DNA of 64,000 nucleotides from an uncultured Persicobacter sp. (GCA_947498325.1 CANMKE010000005.1:205110-269109); one strand, 5' to 3'; counted from the first letter of the stretch, positions 27,540 to 37,753 are shown. A program made the numbers and translations. The notes: generated by a model not told the origin, from the sequence alone.

Positions 27540-29687
27540 TTAATCTTCTTCTACGGTGAAACGTTCGAACATCAGTTCAAGTAAAGTAATCGCGGATTCG
27601 GAAATCACGGTTCCAGGGCCGAAGATAGCGCATACGCCACTGTCGTAAAGCATTTGGTAATCTTGATGAGGAATTACCCCACCTGCAAACACCAAGATGT
27701 CCTCGCGGCCTAACTTTTTCAATTCCTCAATCAACTGAGGCACCAAGGTTTTGTGTCCTGCTGCCAATGAAGATGCGCCCACTGCGTGTACATCATTTTC
27801 CACACACTGGCGAGCTACTTCTTCTGGGGTTTGGAACAAGGCACCCATGTCCACATCAAATCCCAAATCGGCATAGGATGTCGCAACCACTTTGGCGCCA
27901 CGGTCGTGTCCGTCCTGCCCCATTTTGGCCACCATAATTCTCGGACGGCGGCCGTCCATTTCAGCCCACTTATCCGCCAGTTCTCTTGCTTCCTGAAACT
28001 TATCGTTGTCTGCTGCTTCTTTAGAATACACGCCTGAAACTGTTTTGATGATCGCTTTATGACGACCGAAATGCGTTTCCAAAGCATCGGAAATCTCTCC
28101 CAAAGTAGCGCGAACACGTGCGGCGTCCACGGCCAACTCCAATAAATTTCCTTCGCCCGTTGCGGCGCAAACCGACAGGGCTTTCAGTGCTTTTTCTACC
28201 GCTTCGGTATCACGTGAAGCTTTAATTTCTTTCAATCGATTGACCTGAGAAATTCGTACCGCCGTGTTGTCCACATCCAATACCTCGATATCGGTGTCAT
28301 CTTCCACTTGGTATTTGTTCACTCCGGTAATGGTATCCTTTCCAGCATCGATACGCGCCTGCTTACGTGCTGCCGCTTCTTCAATTCTAAGTTTTGGAAT
28401 ACCGGTTTCAATCGCTTTGGCCATACCACCGAGTTTTTCCACCTCCTGAATCAGGTCCCATGCACGGTGTGCAATTTGGTGGGTCAGGTATTCTACATAA
28501 TAAGAACCTGCCCATGGGTCCACCACGCGACAAACATTGGTTTCGTCCTGAATGTAGAGCTGCGTGTTACGCGCAATACGTGCGGAGAAATCCGTTGGCA
28601 AGGCAATTGCCTCATCCAGTGCATTGGTGTGCAATGACTGCGTATGCCCAAGGGCTGCACCCATCGCCTCGATGGCGGTACGTCCTACATTATTAAACGG
28701 ATCTTGCTCGGTCAATGACCAACCCGAAGTCTGCGAGTGCGTACGCAGCGCCATTGATTTTGGGTTCTTTGGATCAAACTGCTTCACTAATTTTGCCCAA
28801 AGCATACGGCCTGCACGCATTTTGGCAATCTCCATGAAGTGGTTCATCCCAATCGCCCAGAAGAACGATAAACGAGGAGCAAATTGATCGATGGTCAATC
28901 CGGACTTCAATCCTGTACGGATATATTCCAAACCATCGGCTAACGTATATGCCAACTCAATATCATCGGTCGCACCGGCTTCCTGCATGTGATAACCCGA
29001 AATAGAAATCGAGTTGAATTTCGGCATATTCTTCGAAGTATAAGCGAAGATATCACCAATGATTTTCATCGACGGAGCAGGTGGGTAGATATAAGTATTC
29101 CGCACCATGAACTCTTTCAAAATATCATTCTGAATCGTTCCCGCCAACTTGTCTTTAGAAACGCCTTGCTCTTCAGCGGCAACGATATAGAAAGCCAAGA
29201 CCGGCAAAACGGCGCCGTTCATGGTCATCGATACCGACATTTTATCCAATGGAATTTGGTCGAAAAGGATTTTCATATCCTCTACCGAATCAATCGCCAC
29301 ACCGGCTTTACCTACATCACCTACTACGCGCTCGTGATCAGAATCATAACCACGGTGCGTCGCCAAGTCAAAGGCTACCGAAAGCCCTTTCTGCCCCGCA
29401 GCCAAGTTTCTGCGATAGAAAGCATTGGACTCTTCGGCAGTAGAAAAACCTGCGTACTGACGAATCGTCCATGGTCGCGAAGCGTACATGGTCGAGTATG
29501 GTCCGCGCAAGAATGGTGGCAATCCTGCGGCAAATTTATCATGCTCAATATTTTTGATGTCTTCTTTGGAGAAAGAAGGTTTTACTGAGATTTGCTCGGC
29601 AGTGTCCCAGTTTTTATTGTTGATAGAAGCAGCTTGCGCATTGGCTTGTACTTCCTCGATCGAAATTTTTGAAAAATCAGGTTTCAT
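27540..29687 (-). CDS. mutB: methylmalonyl-CoA mutase, large (catalytic, B12-binding) subunit
   Basis: A 715-residue adenosylcobalamin enzyme interconverting succinyl-CoA and (R)-methylmalonyl-CoA. The N-terminal TIM barrel (residues about 50-560) contains [18 protein letters not shown], the [19 protein letters not shown] substrate-binding segment and [13 protein letters not shown]. The C-terminal 130 residues are the B12-binding domain with the DGHDRG motif (DxHxxG, His providing the lower axial cobalt ligand) at about residue 605 and [10 protein letters not shown] further on. Length is as expected. It follows mutA after 6 nt, so the two subunits are co-translated, and ends at a terminator. 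Activity depends on MeaB, encoded 8 kb upstream. Confidence 0.96.
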   Translation of the reverse strand: MKPDFSKISIEEVQANAQAASINNKNWDTAEQISVKPSFSKEDIKNIEHDKFAAGLPPFLRGPYSTMYASRPWTIRQYAGFSTAEESNAFYRRNLAAGQKGLSVAFDLATHRGYDSDHERVVGDVGKAGVAIDSVEDMKILFDQIPLDKMSVSMTMNGAVLPVLAFYIVAAEEQGVSKDKLAGTIQNDILKEFMVRNTYIYPPAPSMKIIGDIFAYTSKNMPKFNSISISGYHMQEAGATDDIELAYTLADGLEYIRTGLKSGLTIDQFAPRLSFFWAIGMNHFMEIAKMRAGRMLWAKLVKQFDPKNPKSMALRTHSQTSGWSLTEQDPFNNVGRTAIEAMGAALGHTQSLHTNALDEAIALPTDFSARIARNTQLYIQDETNVCRVVDPWAGSYYVEYLTHQIAHRAWDLIQEVEKLGGMAKAIETGIPKLRIEEAAARKQARIDAGKDTITGVNKYQVEDDTDIEVLDVDNTAVRISQVNRLKEIKASRDTEAVEKALKALSVCAATGEGNLLELAVDAARVRATLGEISDALETHFGRHKAIIKTVSGVYSKEAADNDKFQEARELADKWAEMDGRRPRIMVAKMGQDGHDRGAKVVATSYADLGFDVDMGALFQTPEEVARQCVENDVHAVGASSLAAGHKTLVPQLIEELKKLGREDILVFAGGVIPHQDYQMLYDSGVCAIFGPGTVISESAITLLELMFERFTVEED

Positions 29688-29693
29688 CTGCTG

Positions 29694-31541
29694 CTATTTT
29701 ACAATGCCCAAAATTCGTTGAAGATCTGTCAGTGTTTTCACAATGTCGGTGCGAACATGCACGGTACCGTTCAGACCGGCCGCTTTCAGCTTGTCCTCAA
29801 TGTCCGTTGGATTACCCGCCAACAACAAAGTGGTGTGCAAATCATTGGCACGGAACTCCTTCACAAAAGCCTCGCCCGATTCGTTGTAATCATCATCCGA
29901 AGAACAAATTACCACGATATCCGCATCTTTGTGTGCTGAAGCATTGGCCGCTGAAACAGCATCATCGAAGTATGCCTCTTCAGAATTGAAACCTGCTGTA
30001 CTCAAGAATTCCCCTGCGAAGTTGGCACGGGCACGGCGCATCGCCAGATTTCCATAAAGTGCATAGAAAACCGTTGGGCGCTCATTGCCCTCAGCAACAA
30101 ACTGCTCCGTTGCCAAACGCAACTCTTCGAAGGTTTTACCGGCAAATTGGGCCTGTAAAAGCAGATCGTTGGCCTCAGTGGTTTGATATTTTTGAGGGTC
30201 CAAAGTCTCCATCATGTTTGGGTAGCGGTTGGCACCCACATACACCTGACGGCGCTGACGGATCAATTTCTCCTGAAAATCCCTTACTTCAGCAATTTTT
30301 GTTTGAATCTCTTTGGCTTCGAAAGCAGTAAGGAAACCACCTTCAGTCTCTACTTTTTGGAACAGCTCCAAAGCATTTTTTGCCAAAGAAGTACTTAAAT
30401 TATCTATATAATAAGAACCTGCGGCAGGATCCACCACCCGATCAAAATACGACTCTTCTTTCAGCATATGCGAAAGATTGAGCGCCACGCGGTGGGTCAT
30501 CGCTGTTGGTTTCTCGAAAGTTTCGTTATGTGGCATGATGCAGATCGCATCTACCCCACCCAAGATCGCCGACATGGCCTCGGTGGTATTTCTAAGCATG
30601 TTCACATTGCTATCCAAATAAGATTTAGACCACAAAGAAGAAACTGCAGTAATCTCAAAAACAGATTTGTCAACCGTTACGCCATATTGCTTCGCCAATT
30701 CGAAAGCCAACAAACGCAATGATCTGAATTTGGCCAACTCATGGAAGTAATCTGTCGCAACGCCCATCAGGAAGTTGGTCTGTCCGATTGCTTCTTTGAT
30801 GTCAATGCCTGCTTCGGTCAAAACATCCAATACCGTTACCCATTTGTTCAGGGTAAAAGCGATGTCCTGAACATGTGAACCACCTGCATTCACGAACTCC
30901 TGCCCGCTGATCGTAACCGCTTTCAGGTTTGGTGATTGCTCAGTCAATCGATAGACCTTCACCAATTCTTGTTCCCAGTTTTCAGGCAATTTACCAGCGG
31001 TGGTATATCGAGCGATGGGCTCATAAGCTACAAATCCGAACAGGTTCGCAGGATCAACACCCTGCGCTTTTACGGCGTCGAAGTAGCCTTCCAATTCGGT
31101 TGAACAGCATACATTGGTGAAAGAAATCGCCAAAGCATCCGTTCTGATATCTTTTAATAAAGTGTTGTAATCAATGCCTTTGCATTTGGACGAACATGGC
31201 CCCAAATCAAAGATCAATCCCGTAACGCTGAACTCAAGGAGCTGCAAAGCCATTTTATTGGCTTCGGTCTCGTTTTCAACCACAATCCGCTGGTAGTTCA
31301 CCCACTCGCGTGGTCCCTGCTCAGCATCGGGATTGGTTGGGATAATATTTTTTAGTTCACTCCAATCTATGGTCGTGTCCACATCTTCCAATGCATAATA
31401 TGGATCCTGTACCTGATTGTTGATTGTTTTCTTCCGAAGCACTTTATCAAAAGATGCCCCTTTGAGGTCAGCGGTCGCCTTAGCCACCCACTCCTCTTTC
31501 GTTACCGAAGAAAATTCCTGGAATAGTTTTTCCTCTGCCAT
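29694..31541 (-). CDS. mutA: methylmalonyl-CoA mutase, small (non-catalytic) subunit
   Basis: A 615-residue homologue of the large subunit. It keeps the barrel (GLIFDLGPCSSKCKGIDYN, KAVTISGQEFVNAGGSHVQD, FDRVVDPAAGSYYIDNL) but its C-terminal B12-like domain (IVVICSSDDDYNESGEAFV) lacks the DxHxxG cobalt-ligand motif, as is normal for this subunit, which stabilises the heterodimer. It is the first gene of the mutAB pair; the 316-nt gap to the CoA-transferase upstream holds repeats, so mutAB may be transcribed from its own promoter. Confidence 0.95.
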   Translation of the reverse strand: MAEEKLFQEFSSVTKEEWVAKATADLKGASFDKVLRKKTINNQVQDPYYALEDVDTTIDWSELKNIIPTNPDAEQGPREWVNYQRIVVENETEANKMALQLLEFSVTGLIFDLGPCSSKCKGIDYNTLLKDIRTDALAISFTNVCCSTELEGYFDAVKAQGVDPANLFGFVAYEPIARYTTAGKLPENWEQELVKVYRLTEQSPNLKAVTISGQEFVNAGGSHVQDIAFTLNKWVTVLDVLTEAGIDIKEAIGQTNFLMGVATDYFHELAKFRSLRLLAFELAKQYGVTVDKSVFEITAVSSLWSKSYLDSNVNMLRNTTEAMSAILGGVDAICIMPHNETFEKPTAMTHRVALNLSHMLKEESYFDRVVDPAAGSYYIDNLSTSLAKNALELFQKVETEGGFLTAFEAKEIQTKIAEVRDFQEKLIRQRRQVYVGANRYPNMMETLDPQKYQTTEANDLLLQAQFAGKTFEELRLATEQFVAEGNERPTVFYALYGNLAMRRARANFAGEFLSTAGFNSEEAYFDDAVSAANASAHKDADIVVICSSDDDYNESGEAFVKEFRANDLHTTLLLAGNPTDIEDKLKAAGLNGTVHVRTDIVKTLTDLQRILGIVK

Positions 31542-31857
31542 TTTAGTGAATATTTAAAGCCGGCGCAGGTAGCGATAATACCTGCGTCAGCCAATGATCT
31601 GAATCTTTTAAACTTAAATGTAAAGAGGTATTTATTTGTCCACAGATTACGCAGATTTCCACAGATTTCTGTTTAACTATTTCCTAAAAATCATGGTAAT
31701 CATGGTCTATAACTAAGCTGTCGAATATTTTCGTACCTATCGGTACGGACGTTGCATGCAACGTCCCTACACACTATAAATCTAATTTTTGTGTGGTATA
31801 ATTTTATATTTTTGACAGGTCAGGTTATAACACCTCTTTAACATTATGATGACTTGC
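31542..31857. other. repeat-rich gap between mutA and the CoA-transferase gene
   Basis: It contains a direct-repeat motif built on CACAGATT (31641-31667), a tandem ATCATGGTA/ATCATGGT (31690-31706) and a REP-like palindrome (31743-31770). No ORF. Confidence 0.65.
31743..31770. repeat. REP-like palindromic element, copy 3
   Basis: 28-bp element whose 20-bp core GGACGTTGCATGCAACGTCC is a perfect palindrome. It is identical over 28 bp to the copy at 33343-33370, exactly 1600 bp away. Confidence 0.9.
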
Positions 31858-33183
31858 TTAAACCAAAGTAGTCTCTTCAGCTTTAATCGGCGTGTTGAAT
31901 GAAATAAAGCTTGGACCAAAACGCTCATGCGCAGCTCTTTCCAATTCTTCACGTGCGTCTGGATGCGACACGTCGATCAATGCCTTGGCACGCTGGGCAA
32001 GGTTTCTACCTTTCAATTCCGCCACACCATACTCAGTAGCAACATATTGTGCGTGGGCACGGGTCGTTACCACACCGGCACCTTCTTTAAGGGTAGGAAC
32101 AATTTTTGAAACGCCACGACCTGTAATGGCAGGCAACGCACAAATGGCTTTACCGCCTTTAGAAAGCGCCGCACCACGCATGAAGTCCATTTGTCCACCC
32201 ACACCAGAATACATGCGTGTACCGATAGAGTCCGCACAAATCTGTCCGGTCAAATCAACCTCCAAAGCGGAGTTGATTGCCATTACCGCGGGGTTTTGGC
32301 GAATCACAGCCGTATCATTTACAAACTGAATGTCCATCATCCATACTTCAGGATTATCGTCCATGAAGTTGTACAGCTTGCGGGAACCCATGGCAAAACC
32401 GGAAACGATTTTCCCTGCCATGATTTTCTTCTGACTGTTGTTGATCACGCCTTTTTCCATCAGTGGCAATAAGCCTTCAGAGAACATTTCCGTGTGAACC
32501 CCCAAGTTTTTGTGGTTGCCCAAAGCATCCAATACTGCATTTGGAATACCACCGATTCCCATCTGAAGGGTCGCACCGTCTGGAATCATCTCGGCGATGA
32601 AATTACCAATGCGCTTTTCTGTTTCGTTGGCTGCCGGAATGTGCAACTCATACAATGGCTCGTCGATATCAAAACAAGCATCGAATCGATCAATATGAAT
32701 GATACCGTCGCCCATACAACGTGGCATCTGTGGGTTGATCTGCGCAATCAGTACTTTGGCTTTTTCAACACCTGCAGCAACCACATCTACAGAAACACCC
32801 AATGAACAATAACCATGGCGGTCTGGAGGCGAAACATTTAACAAGACCACATCCAAAGGCAAGGTGTCGTTGCGGAACAATACCGGAATATCCGAAAGGA
32901 AAACCGGATTGTACTGCGCATAACCGGCATCTACCGACTTACGGATGTTTCCGCCCAAAAAGAAAGCGGAGGTTTTGAAACTTTTTGAATATTCGGGTAA
33001 GGCATAATCGGCATAACCTTCTGTGTGAATGTGCACCACTTCTACATTAGACAACTCCTCTGCACGTTCCGTCATTGCTTTGGCCAGGGCCTGAGGCGTT
33101 GCCGCTCCCCCCTGAATCAAAACACGGTTATTAGATTTTATCAATTTTACCGCTTCAGCGGCATTTTGAACATAATTAGCCAT
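31858..33183 (-). CDS. acetyl-CoA hydrolase/transferase family CoA-transferase
   Basis: A 441-residue class I CoA-transferase of the 4-hydroxybutyrate/succinate CoA-transferase group. Visible signatures are IQGGAATPQALAKAM near the start, LQMGIGGIPNAVL, GVHTEMFSEGLLPLM with the probable catalytic Glu, and GVGGQMDFMRGAALSKGGKAI. Placed between the mutase and the decarboxylase, it most likely exchanges CoA between propionyl-CoA and succinate (or acetate), which releases propionate and regenerates succinyl-CoA. Substrate choice cannot be read from sequence; acetate or butyrate-type acids remain possible. It lies 200 nt from mmdB, with a REP element between. Confidence 0.88.
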   Translation of the reverse strand: MANYVQNAAEAVKLIKSNNRVLIQGGAATPQALAKAMTERAEELSNVEVVHIHTEGYADYALPEYSKSFKTSAFFLGGNIRKSVDAGYAQYNPVFLSDIPVLFRNDTLPLDVVLLNVSPPDRHGYCSLGVSVDVVAAGVEKAKVLIAQINPQMPRCMGDGIIHIDRFDACFDIDEPLYELHIPAANETEKRIGNFIAEMIPDGATLQMGIGGIPNAVLDALGNHKNLGVHTEMFSEGLLPLMEKGVINNSQKKIMAGKIVSGFAMGSRKLYNFMDDNPEVWMMDIQFVNDTAVIRQNPAVMAINSALEVDLTGQICADSIGTRMYSGVGGQMDFMRGAALSKGGKAICALPAITGRGVSKIVPTLKEGAGVVTTRAHAQYVATEYGVAELKGRNLAQRAKALIDVSHPDAREELERAAHERFGPSFISFNTPIKAEETTLV

Positions 33184-33342
33184 AATAAAAATCGTTTAAA
33201 GCTTACGCTTATAGTTAGAAGATGAGTCAGCTTGAATCACTGACTGAGGCTTAAAAAAATATATAGACTCTGATTCAAAGATCTTATTGAATCAGAGATT
33301 GTGATAAAATTTTTGCTTAAGCGATCCGCCCAAACCAAAAAT

Positions 33343-33370
33343 GTACGGACGTTGCATGCAACGTCCCTAC
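33343..33370. repeat. REP-like palindromic element, copy 4
   Basis: Same 28 bp as copy 3. It lies between mmdB (stop 33384) and the CoA-transferase start, immediately past the mmdB stop, where it would form the 3' end hairpin of the mmd message. Confidence 0.9.
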
Positions 33371-33383
33371 GATAATGTGATTA

Positions 33384-34643
33384 TCAATTCACCAAGAACG
33401 AAAGCATGATACCGGCTGCTACTGCGGAGCCAATTACTCCGGCAACGTTTGGTGCCATTGCGTGCATCAAAAGGTGATTTGAAGGGTCATATTTCAATCC
33501 TTCGTGCTGAACAACACGGGCTGAATCCGGCACAGCCGAAACCCCAGCTGCACCAATCAATGGATTCAGTTTGTTGCCTTCTTTCAGGAACAAATTCATG
33601 AAACGAGCGAACAACAATCCACCGGCAGTTGCCACGCAGAAAGAAAAGGCTCCCAAAGCAAAGATCTTAATAGAACTTGTCGTCAGGAACACATCCGCTT
33701 GTGTAGATGCCCCAACAGTTACGCCCAAAAGAATCGTTACGATGTCGATCATTTTGGTTCTTGCTGTTTCTGCCAAACGCTCCGTTACTCCCGACTCTTT
33801 CAACAAATTTCCGAAGAACAACATGCCCAAAAGCGGTAATGATGATGGCGAAATGAAGGTGGTCAGTAGCAAGGCCACGATTGGGAAAAGGATTTTCTCA
33901 CGTGGAGCAACCACACGTGGCGGCTTCATGCGGATTTTTCTCTCTTTCATCGGCACCAACAAACGCATGATCGGCGGCTGAATTACCGGTACCAAAGCCA
34001 TATAAGAATAAGCTGCAATGGCAATGGCTCCGACCATATCCGGCGCCAATTTTGACGACAAGAAGATGGAAGTTGGACCATCAGCACCACCGATGATACC
34101 AATTGCACCGGCTTGTTGTAAGGTGAACCCTAAAGCAATCGCCCCAATAAACGTCCCGAACACCCCGATTTGAGCGGCGGCCCCCAAAAGCATCAGCTTG
34201 GGGTTGGCAATCAGGGTCGAGAAGTCGGTCATCGCCCCAATACCGAGGAAAATCAGCGGCGGATACACCCCGTATTTTACCCCAAAATAAAGGAAATTCA
34301 TCACCGAGCCATCGGCATACACCCCGGCACCACCAGGAATATTTCCAATCACTACCCCGATACCTATCGGCACCAGCAGCAATGGTTCGTAGTCATAGCG
34401 AATCGCCAGGAATATGAAGAACAATCCTACCAGGATCATGATCACATTGCCAATGGTAACATACGCAAAACCTGTTTTCGATAAGAAGGTCATGACACCA
34501 TGCAGGGCTTCTCCCCAGAAAGTGGTTTCTCCTCCCTGCATCAATACATTGGTCGATTGGGCAAAAGCATCTATATGCCCCCCGAGTACACTTGCAATCA
34601 TAATGATGAACAGCGCCCCGATAATGGTCTTAAATCTTTTCAT
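33384..34643 (-). CDS. mmdB: Na+-translocating decarboxylase beta subunit (methylmalonyl-CoA decarboxylase)
   Basis: A 419-residue inner-membrane protein of the OadB/GcdB/MmdB family, with about ten hydrophobic segments after an N-terminal signal-like helix. Functional motifs are GGADGPTSIF (Asp188, the counterpart of the Na+-binding Asp of OadB) and GAAGVSAVPDSARV near residue 370. It couples decarboxylation of carboxybiotin to export of Na+. The extra 45 residues at the N-terminus (to FAQS) are longer than in Klebsiella OadB but seen in Bacteroidota homologues. It follows the biotin subunit by 13 nt. Confidence 0.93.
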   Translation of the reverse strand: MKRFKTIIGALFIIMIASVLGGHIDAFAQSTNVLMQGGETTFWGEALHGVMTFLSKTGFAYVTIGNVIMILVGLFFIFLAIRYDYEPLLLVPIGIGVVIGNIPGGAGVYADGSVMNFLYFGVKYGVYPPLIFLGIGAMTDFSTLIANPKLMLLGAAAQIGVFGTFIGAIALGFTLQQAGAIGIIGGADGPTSIFLSSKLAPDMVGAIAIAAYSYMALVPVIQPPIMRLLVPMKERKIRMKPPRVVAPREKILFPIVALLLTTFISPSSLPLLGMLFFGNLLKESGVTERLAETARTKMIDIVTILLGVTVGASTQADVFLTTSSIKIFALGAFSFCVATAGGLLFARFMNLFLKEGNKLNPLIGAAGVSAVPDSARVVQHEGLKYDPSNHLLMHAMAPNVAGVIGSAVAAGIMLSFLVN

Positions 34644-34656
34644 AGTTGTCTTAGAT

Positions 34657-35085
34657 TTAAGCGATCTCTACCAAAATATCTCCTTGTAATACAGATTGCT
34701 GAGGATTAACTTTTACCGCCGTAATTGTTCCTGAAACCTCCGCAAGGATGGTGTTTTCCATCTTCATGGCTTCCATGGTCATCAGGGTATCCCCCACTTT
34801 CACGGTATCGCCTTCTTTGGCCACCACATTGATGATCACCCCTGGAAGAGGTGCTTCAACTTTTTTGACTGCCCCACCAGCATTTGGTGCTTTTACAGCC
34901 GCTTTTGGTTGCCCTACGGATGTCGGACGACGAGCCAAGGTCGGCGTTTTAGAAGTTTTGACCTCTTTCTCCATCTCGACGACGTAAGAGGTCCCGTTTA
35001 CTTCCAGGGTAATTTCATTACCCTCTGCAGCCTTAATCTTGACTGCATAATTATTATCGTTAATTTTAAATTTATAATCTTTCAT
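34657..35085 (-). CDS. mmdC: biotin carboxyl carrier subunit of the decarboxylase
   Basis: A 142-residue carrier with a C-terminal biotinyl domain. The biotin attachment motif is EAMKM with Lys108, flanked by APLPGVI at 78-84. A proline/alanine-rich linker (residues 48-75) connects it to an N-terminal strand-rich piece (YKFKINDNNYAVKIKAAEG), the usual organisation of Na+-pump carriers. It shuttles CO2 from the carboxyltransferase to the membrane subunit. A biotin ligase is needed and not encoded here. Confidence 0.93.
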   Translation of the reverse strand: MKDYKFKINDNNYAVKIKAAEGNEITLEVNGTSYVVEMEKEVKTSKTPTLARRPTSVGQPKAAVKAPNAGGAVKKVEAPLPGVIINVVAKEGDTVKVGDTLMTMEAMKMENTILAEVSGTITAVKVNPQQSVLQGDILVEIA

Positions 35086-35109
35086 CGCTTCTGTGCCTTA
35101 AAAAATAAC

Positions 35110-35505
35110 CTATCTGGCCAATTGATTGGAATGTGTGGTGTAGATCTTGGAGCTCCATGGCGAATAATTTCTTTTCACCTTATCGATGGTAAGAATCGTG
35201 TTCTCCTCATCGTGAGCCTCTTCGAGGAACTGATAAATCCCAGCGGAAATAGCCGCAGCAACCTCTCCCGACATCGCTACTTCTTTATCTGTAACGCCGT
35301 CGGCTGCTTTGACTTTCATCTTAACTTTTGGCTTTCTGGCCAACAGGTTAAGAATGCCTGGAAGTACAAATCCAAATACCACAAACAATAACAGCAGGGC
35401 CAAAAATATGATTAACATCCCTACTGAAAGGATAATCCACCCCTCTTCCAAAGGATGGGCAGCAGCAAAGTCGTTTGCTGCCTGCGTAACCTCTTGTAAT
35501 AACAT
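35110..35505 (-). CDS. mmdD: OadG-like small membrane subunit of the decarboxylase
   Basis: A 131-residue protein with one transmembrane helix (about residues 24-48, WIILSVGMLIIFLALLLLF), typical of OadG/MmdD subunits that bridge the soluble carboxyltransferase and the membrane beta subunit. The C-terminal part includes a short SGEVAAAISAGIYQFLEE helix, a segment common in Bacteroidota OadG proteins. It lies 24 nt before the carrier gene and 9 nt after mmdA. Confidence 0.85.
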   Translation of the reverse strand: MLLQEVTQAANDFAAAHPLEEGWIILSVGMLIIFLALLLLFVVFGFVLPGILNLLARKPKVKMKVKAADGVTDKEVAMSGEVAAAISAGIYQFLEEAHDEENTILTIDKVKRNYSPWSSKIYTTHSNQLAR

Positions 35506-35514
35506 GGCAAAAAA

Positions 35515-37077
35515 TTAAAGTGGAATATTACTGTGTTTCTTCGGCGGATTCACCTCTTTCTTAGTCGCCAATCCTTCCAAAGCGCGAACGATACGGAAAC
35601 GGGTGTTTCGTGGCTCAATCACATCATCAATAAAGCCATACTTGGCCGCCAAATATGGGTTGGCAAACTTGGTAGAATATTCATCCTCCTTATCCTGAAT
35701 GAATTTCGCGCGTTCTTCATCATTCTCAATCCCGCGGATATTTCGACCTTCGAGTACCTCAACGGCACCTTTGGCGCCCATTACGGCAATCTCAGCCGTT
35801 GGCCAAGCGTAATTCAAATCTCCACGCAATTGCTTACATGACATCACATCGTGCGCCCCACCGTAGGATTTACGCAGGGTGATGGTAATTTTCGGTACCG
35901 TTGCCTCTCCATATGCAAACAACAATTTTGCACCGTGTGTAATAATACCACCATACTCCTGACCAGAACCTGGCAAGAAGCCTGGCACATCGACCAAAGT
36001 AACCAATGGAATGTTGAAGGCATCACAGAAGCGAACAAAACGCGCCGCTTTAATGGACGACTGAATATCGAGCACCCCAGCGAGGAATTTAGGCTGATTC
36101 GCCACAATACCCACAGGGCGGCCATTGAAGCGGGCAAAGCCTATACAGATGTTTTTGGCAAAATTGCGCTGAACTTCCAAAAACTCCCCGTAATCGGCAA
36201 TATTATGAATGACATCCAGCATATCATAAGGCTGATTTGGATTGTCAGGAATAATCTCATTCAAAGCATCTTCCAAACGATCTACAGGATCATCACACTC
36301 CAAATGTGGTGGCTCCTCTAAATTGTTTGAAGGCATATAGCTGAGCATCTTGCGAATAAGCATGATCCCCTCTTCGTCGTTTTCTGCCACAAAATGTGCT
36401 ACCCCAGACTTGGACGAATGCATGCGTGCGCCTCCAAGGTCTTCGGTCGTAATGACCTCCCCCGTTACCGACTGCACCACTTTAGGGCCCGTCACAAACA
36501 TATATGAAGTATCTTCGGTCATCAGGATGAAATCCGTAAGCGCTGGCGAATAAACCGCACCACCCGCACAAGGACCAAAAATCCCTGAAATTTGCGGGAT
36601 AACTCCTGAGGCCATAATGTTACGCTGGAAAATCTCCGCATAACCCGCCAACGAGCGTACCCCTTCCTGAATACGTGCCCCACCAGAATCATTTAAGCCA
36701 ATCACTGGTGCGCCGACCTTCATGGCCTGATCCATAATTTTACAGATTTTGTTGGCGAAAGTCTCTGAAAGAGAGCCCCCAAAAACGGTAAAGTCCTGTG
36801 CAAAAACAAAAACCACACGGCCGTCAATCGTACCGCGACCTGTAACCACCCCATCAGAATAAAACTTCTGCTTATCCAAGCCAAAAGACTTGGTTCGGTG
36901 GGTTACAAACATATCATACTCCTCAAAGCTCCCTTCATCACACAACATCTCGATACGCTCCCTTGCAGTGAATTTCCCCTGCTGATGTTGCTTCTCGATC
37001 CGTTTCTCTCCACCACCTAAGCGCGCTTTCGCCCGTTTTTCAACTAATTCTCGGATTTTTTCGCTGTTAATGGACAT
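35515..37077 (-). CDS. mmdA: methylmalonyl-CoA decarboxylase carboxyltransferase subunit
   Basis: A 520-residue biotin-dependent carboxyltransferase of the MmdA/PccB family. The two crotonase-like halves are visible: [20 protein letters not shown] with [19 protein letters not shown] in the first, and [18 protein letters not shown] with [18 protein letters not shown] in the second. It moves the carboxyl group of (S)-methylmalonyl-CoA to biotin. The sequence alone does not separate it from PccB, but the adjacent OadB/OadG subunits and the absence of a biotin carboxylase gene indicate the decarboxylase. It heads a four-gene mmdADCB operon. Confidence 0.93.
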   Translation of the reverse strand: MSINSEKIRELVEKRAKARLGGGEKRIEKQHQQGKFTARERIEMLCDEGSFEEYDMFVTHRTKSFGLDKQKFYSDGVVTGRGTIDGRVVFVFAQDFTVFGGSLSETFANKICKIMDQAMKVGAPVIGLNDSGGARIQEGVRSLAGYAEIFQRNIMASGVIPQISGIFGPCAGGAVYSPALTDFILMTEDTSYMFVTGPKVVQSVTGEVITTEDLGGARMHSSKSGVAHFVAENDEEGIMLIRKMLSYMPSNNLEEPPHLECDDPVDRLEDALNEIIPDNPNQPYDMLDVIHNIADYGEFLEVQRNFAKNICIGFARFNGRPVGIVANQPKFLAGVLDIQSSIKAARFVRFCDAFNIPLVTLVDVPGFLPGSGQEYGGIITHGAKLLFAYGEATVPKITITLRKSYGGAHDVMSCKQLRGDLNYAWPTAEIAVMGAKGAVEVLEGRNIRGIENDEERAKFIQDKEDEYSTKFANPYLAAKYGFIDDVIEPRNTRFRIVRALEGLATKKEVNPPKKHSNIPL

Positions 37078-37131
37078 AGTATTCTGTTAATTTTCCTTTG
37101 TTAAAAATGGATGATATCAAAAAATATCTAA

Positions 37132-37161
37132 AAAAATGACCGCTAATGAAGCATTAGCGGT
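37132..37161 (-). terminator. intrinsic terminator between mce and mmdA
   Basis: A 10-bp perfect stem (37139-37148 with 37152-37161) with a 3-nt loop and a T-run on the minus strand, 7 nt past the mce stop. Confidence 0.8.
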
Positions 37162-37167
37162 AAGTGT

Positions 37168-37581
37168 CTATTTTGCATTTTTGTCTTCACAAAGTTCGGT
37201 AAGAACTCCGTGGGTTGATTTTGGGTGAAGAAAAGCGATATCCAGCCCTTCAGCACCCTTGCGTGGTGTTTCATCCACCAATCTAACGCCTTTTTCTTTT
37301 GCTTCAGCGAGCTGCCCTTCGAGGTCATTTACCGCAAAAGCGAGGTGATGAACACCCTCTCCTTTTTTCTCAACAAACTTGCCTATTGGCCCTGCAGGGT
37401 CGGTGGATTCCAGCAATTCAATTTTGGTTTCTCCGACCATAAAAAAAGCGGTTTTTACCTTTTGCTCCGCCACCTCTTCAACAGCGTAGCATTTCAAACC
37501 CAAAACTTCTTCATAATATTTTTTAGAAGTTTCCAAGTCTTTTACGGCAATCCCAATGTGCTCAATCTTTTTAATATCCAT
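37168..37581 (-). CDS. mce: methylmalonyl-CoA epimerase
   Basis: A 137-residue vicinal-oxygen-chelate protein. EHIGIAVKDLETSKKYYEEVLG (first metal His8) and VHHLAFAVNDLE (second) supply the metal ligands, with the acidic ligand in the GVLTELCE tail. It racemises (R)- and (S)-methylmalonyl-CoA, joining the mutase product to the decarboxylase. It is divergent from meaB with about 170 nt between their starts, and separated from mmdA by a terminator, so its expression can be set independently of the pump. Confidence 0.95.
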   Translation of the reverse strand: MDIKKIEHIGIAVKDLETSKKYYEEVLGLKCYAVEEVAEQKVKTAFFMVGETKIELLESTDPAGPIGKFVEKKGEGVHHLAFAVNDLEGQLAEAKEKGVRLVDETPRKGAEGLDIAFLHPKSTHGVLTELCEDKNAK

Positions 37582-37753
37582 ACTCTATTGGAGATTTTGA
37601 TTAGTAGAAAAAATAGTATACCGAAATTTGTCTTTTGAATAATTATAAATTAAACCTAACTTTTCGGTCTTGTTTTATGAACGTGTTAAAAGTACATGCC
37701 AAATCATTTCATTCAACTGATGAAAGTCAGTATTTAACAAAATCCTTATCAGA

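Noticed and set aside
27815..28117. 100-codon frame within mutB and many other frames opposite the mut and mmd genes
   Set aside because: Shadows of strongly coding genes; the translations show no independent features.
35515..37077. propionyl-CoA carboxylase beta subunit
   Set aside because: The neighbours are Na+-pump subunits and no biotin carboxylase gene is present, so the decarboxylase reading is preferred.
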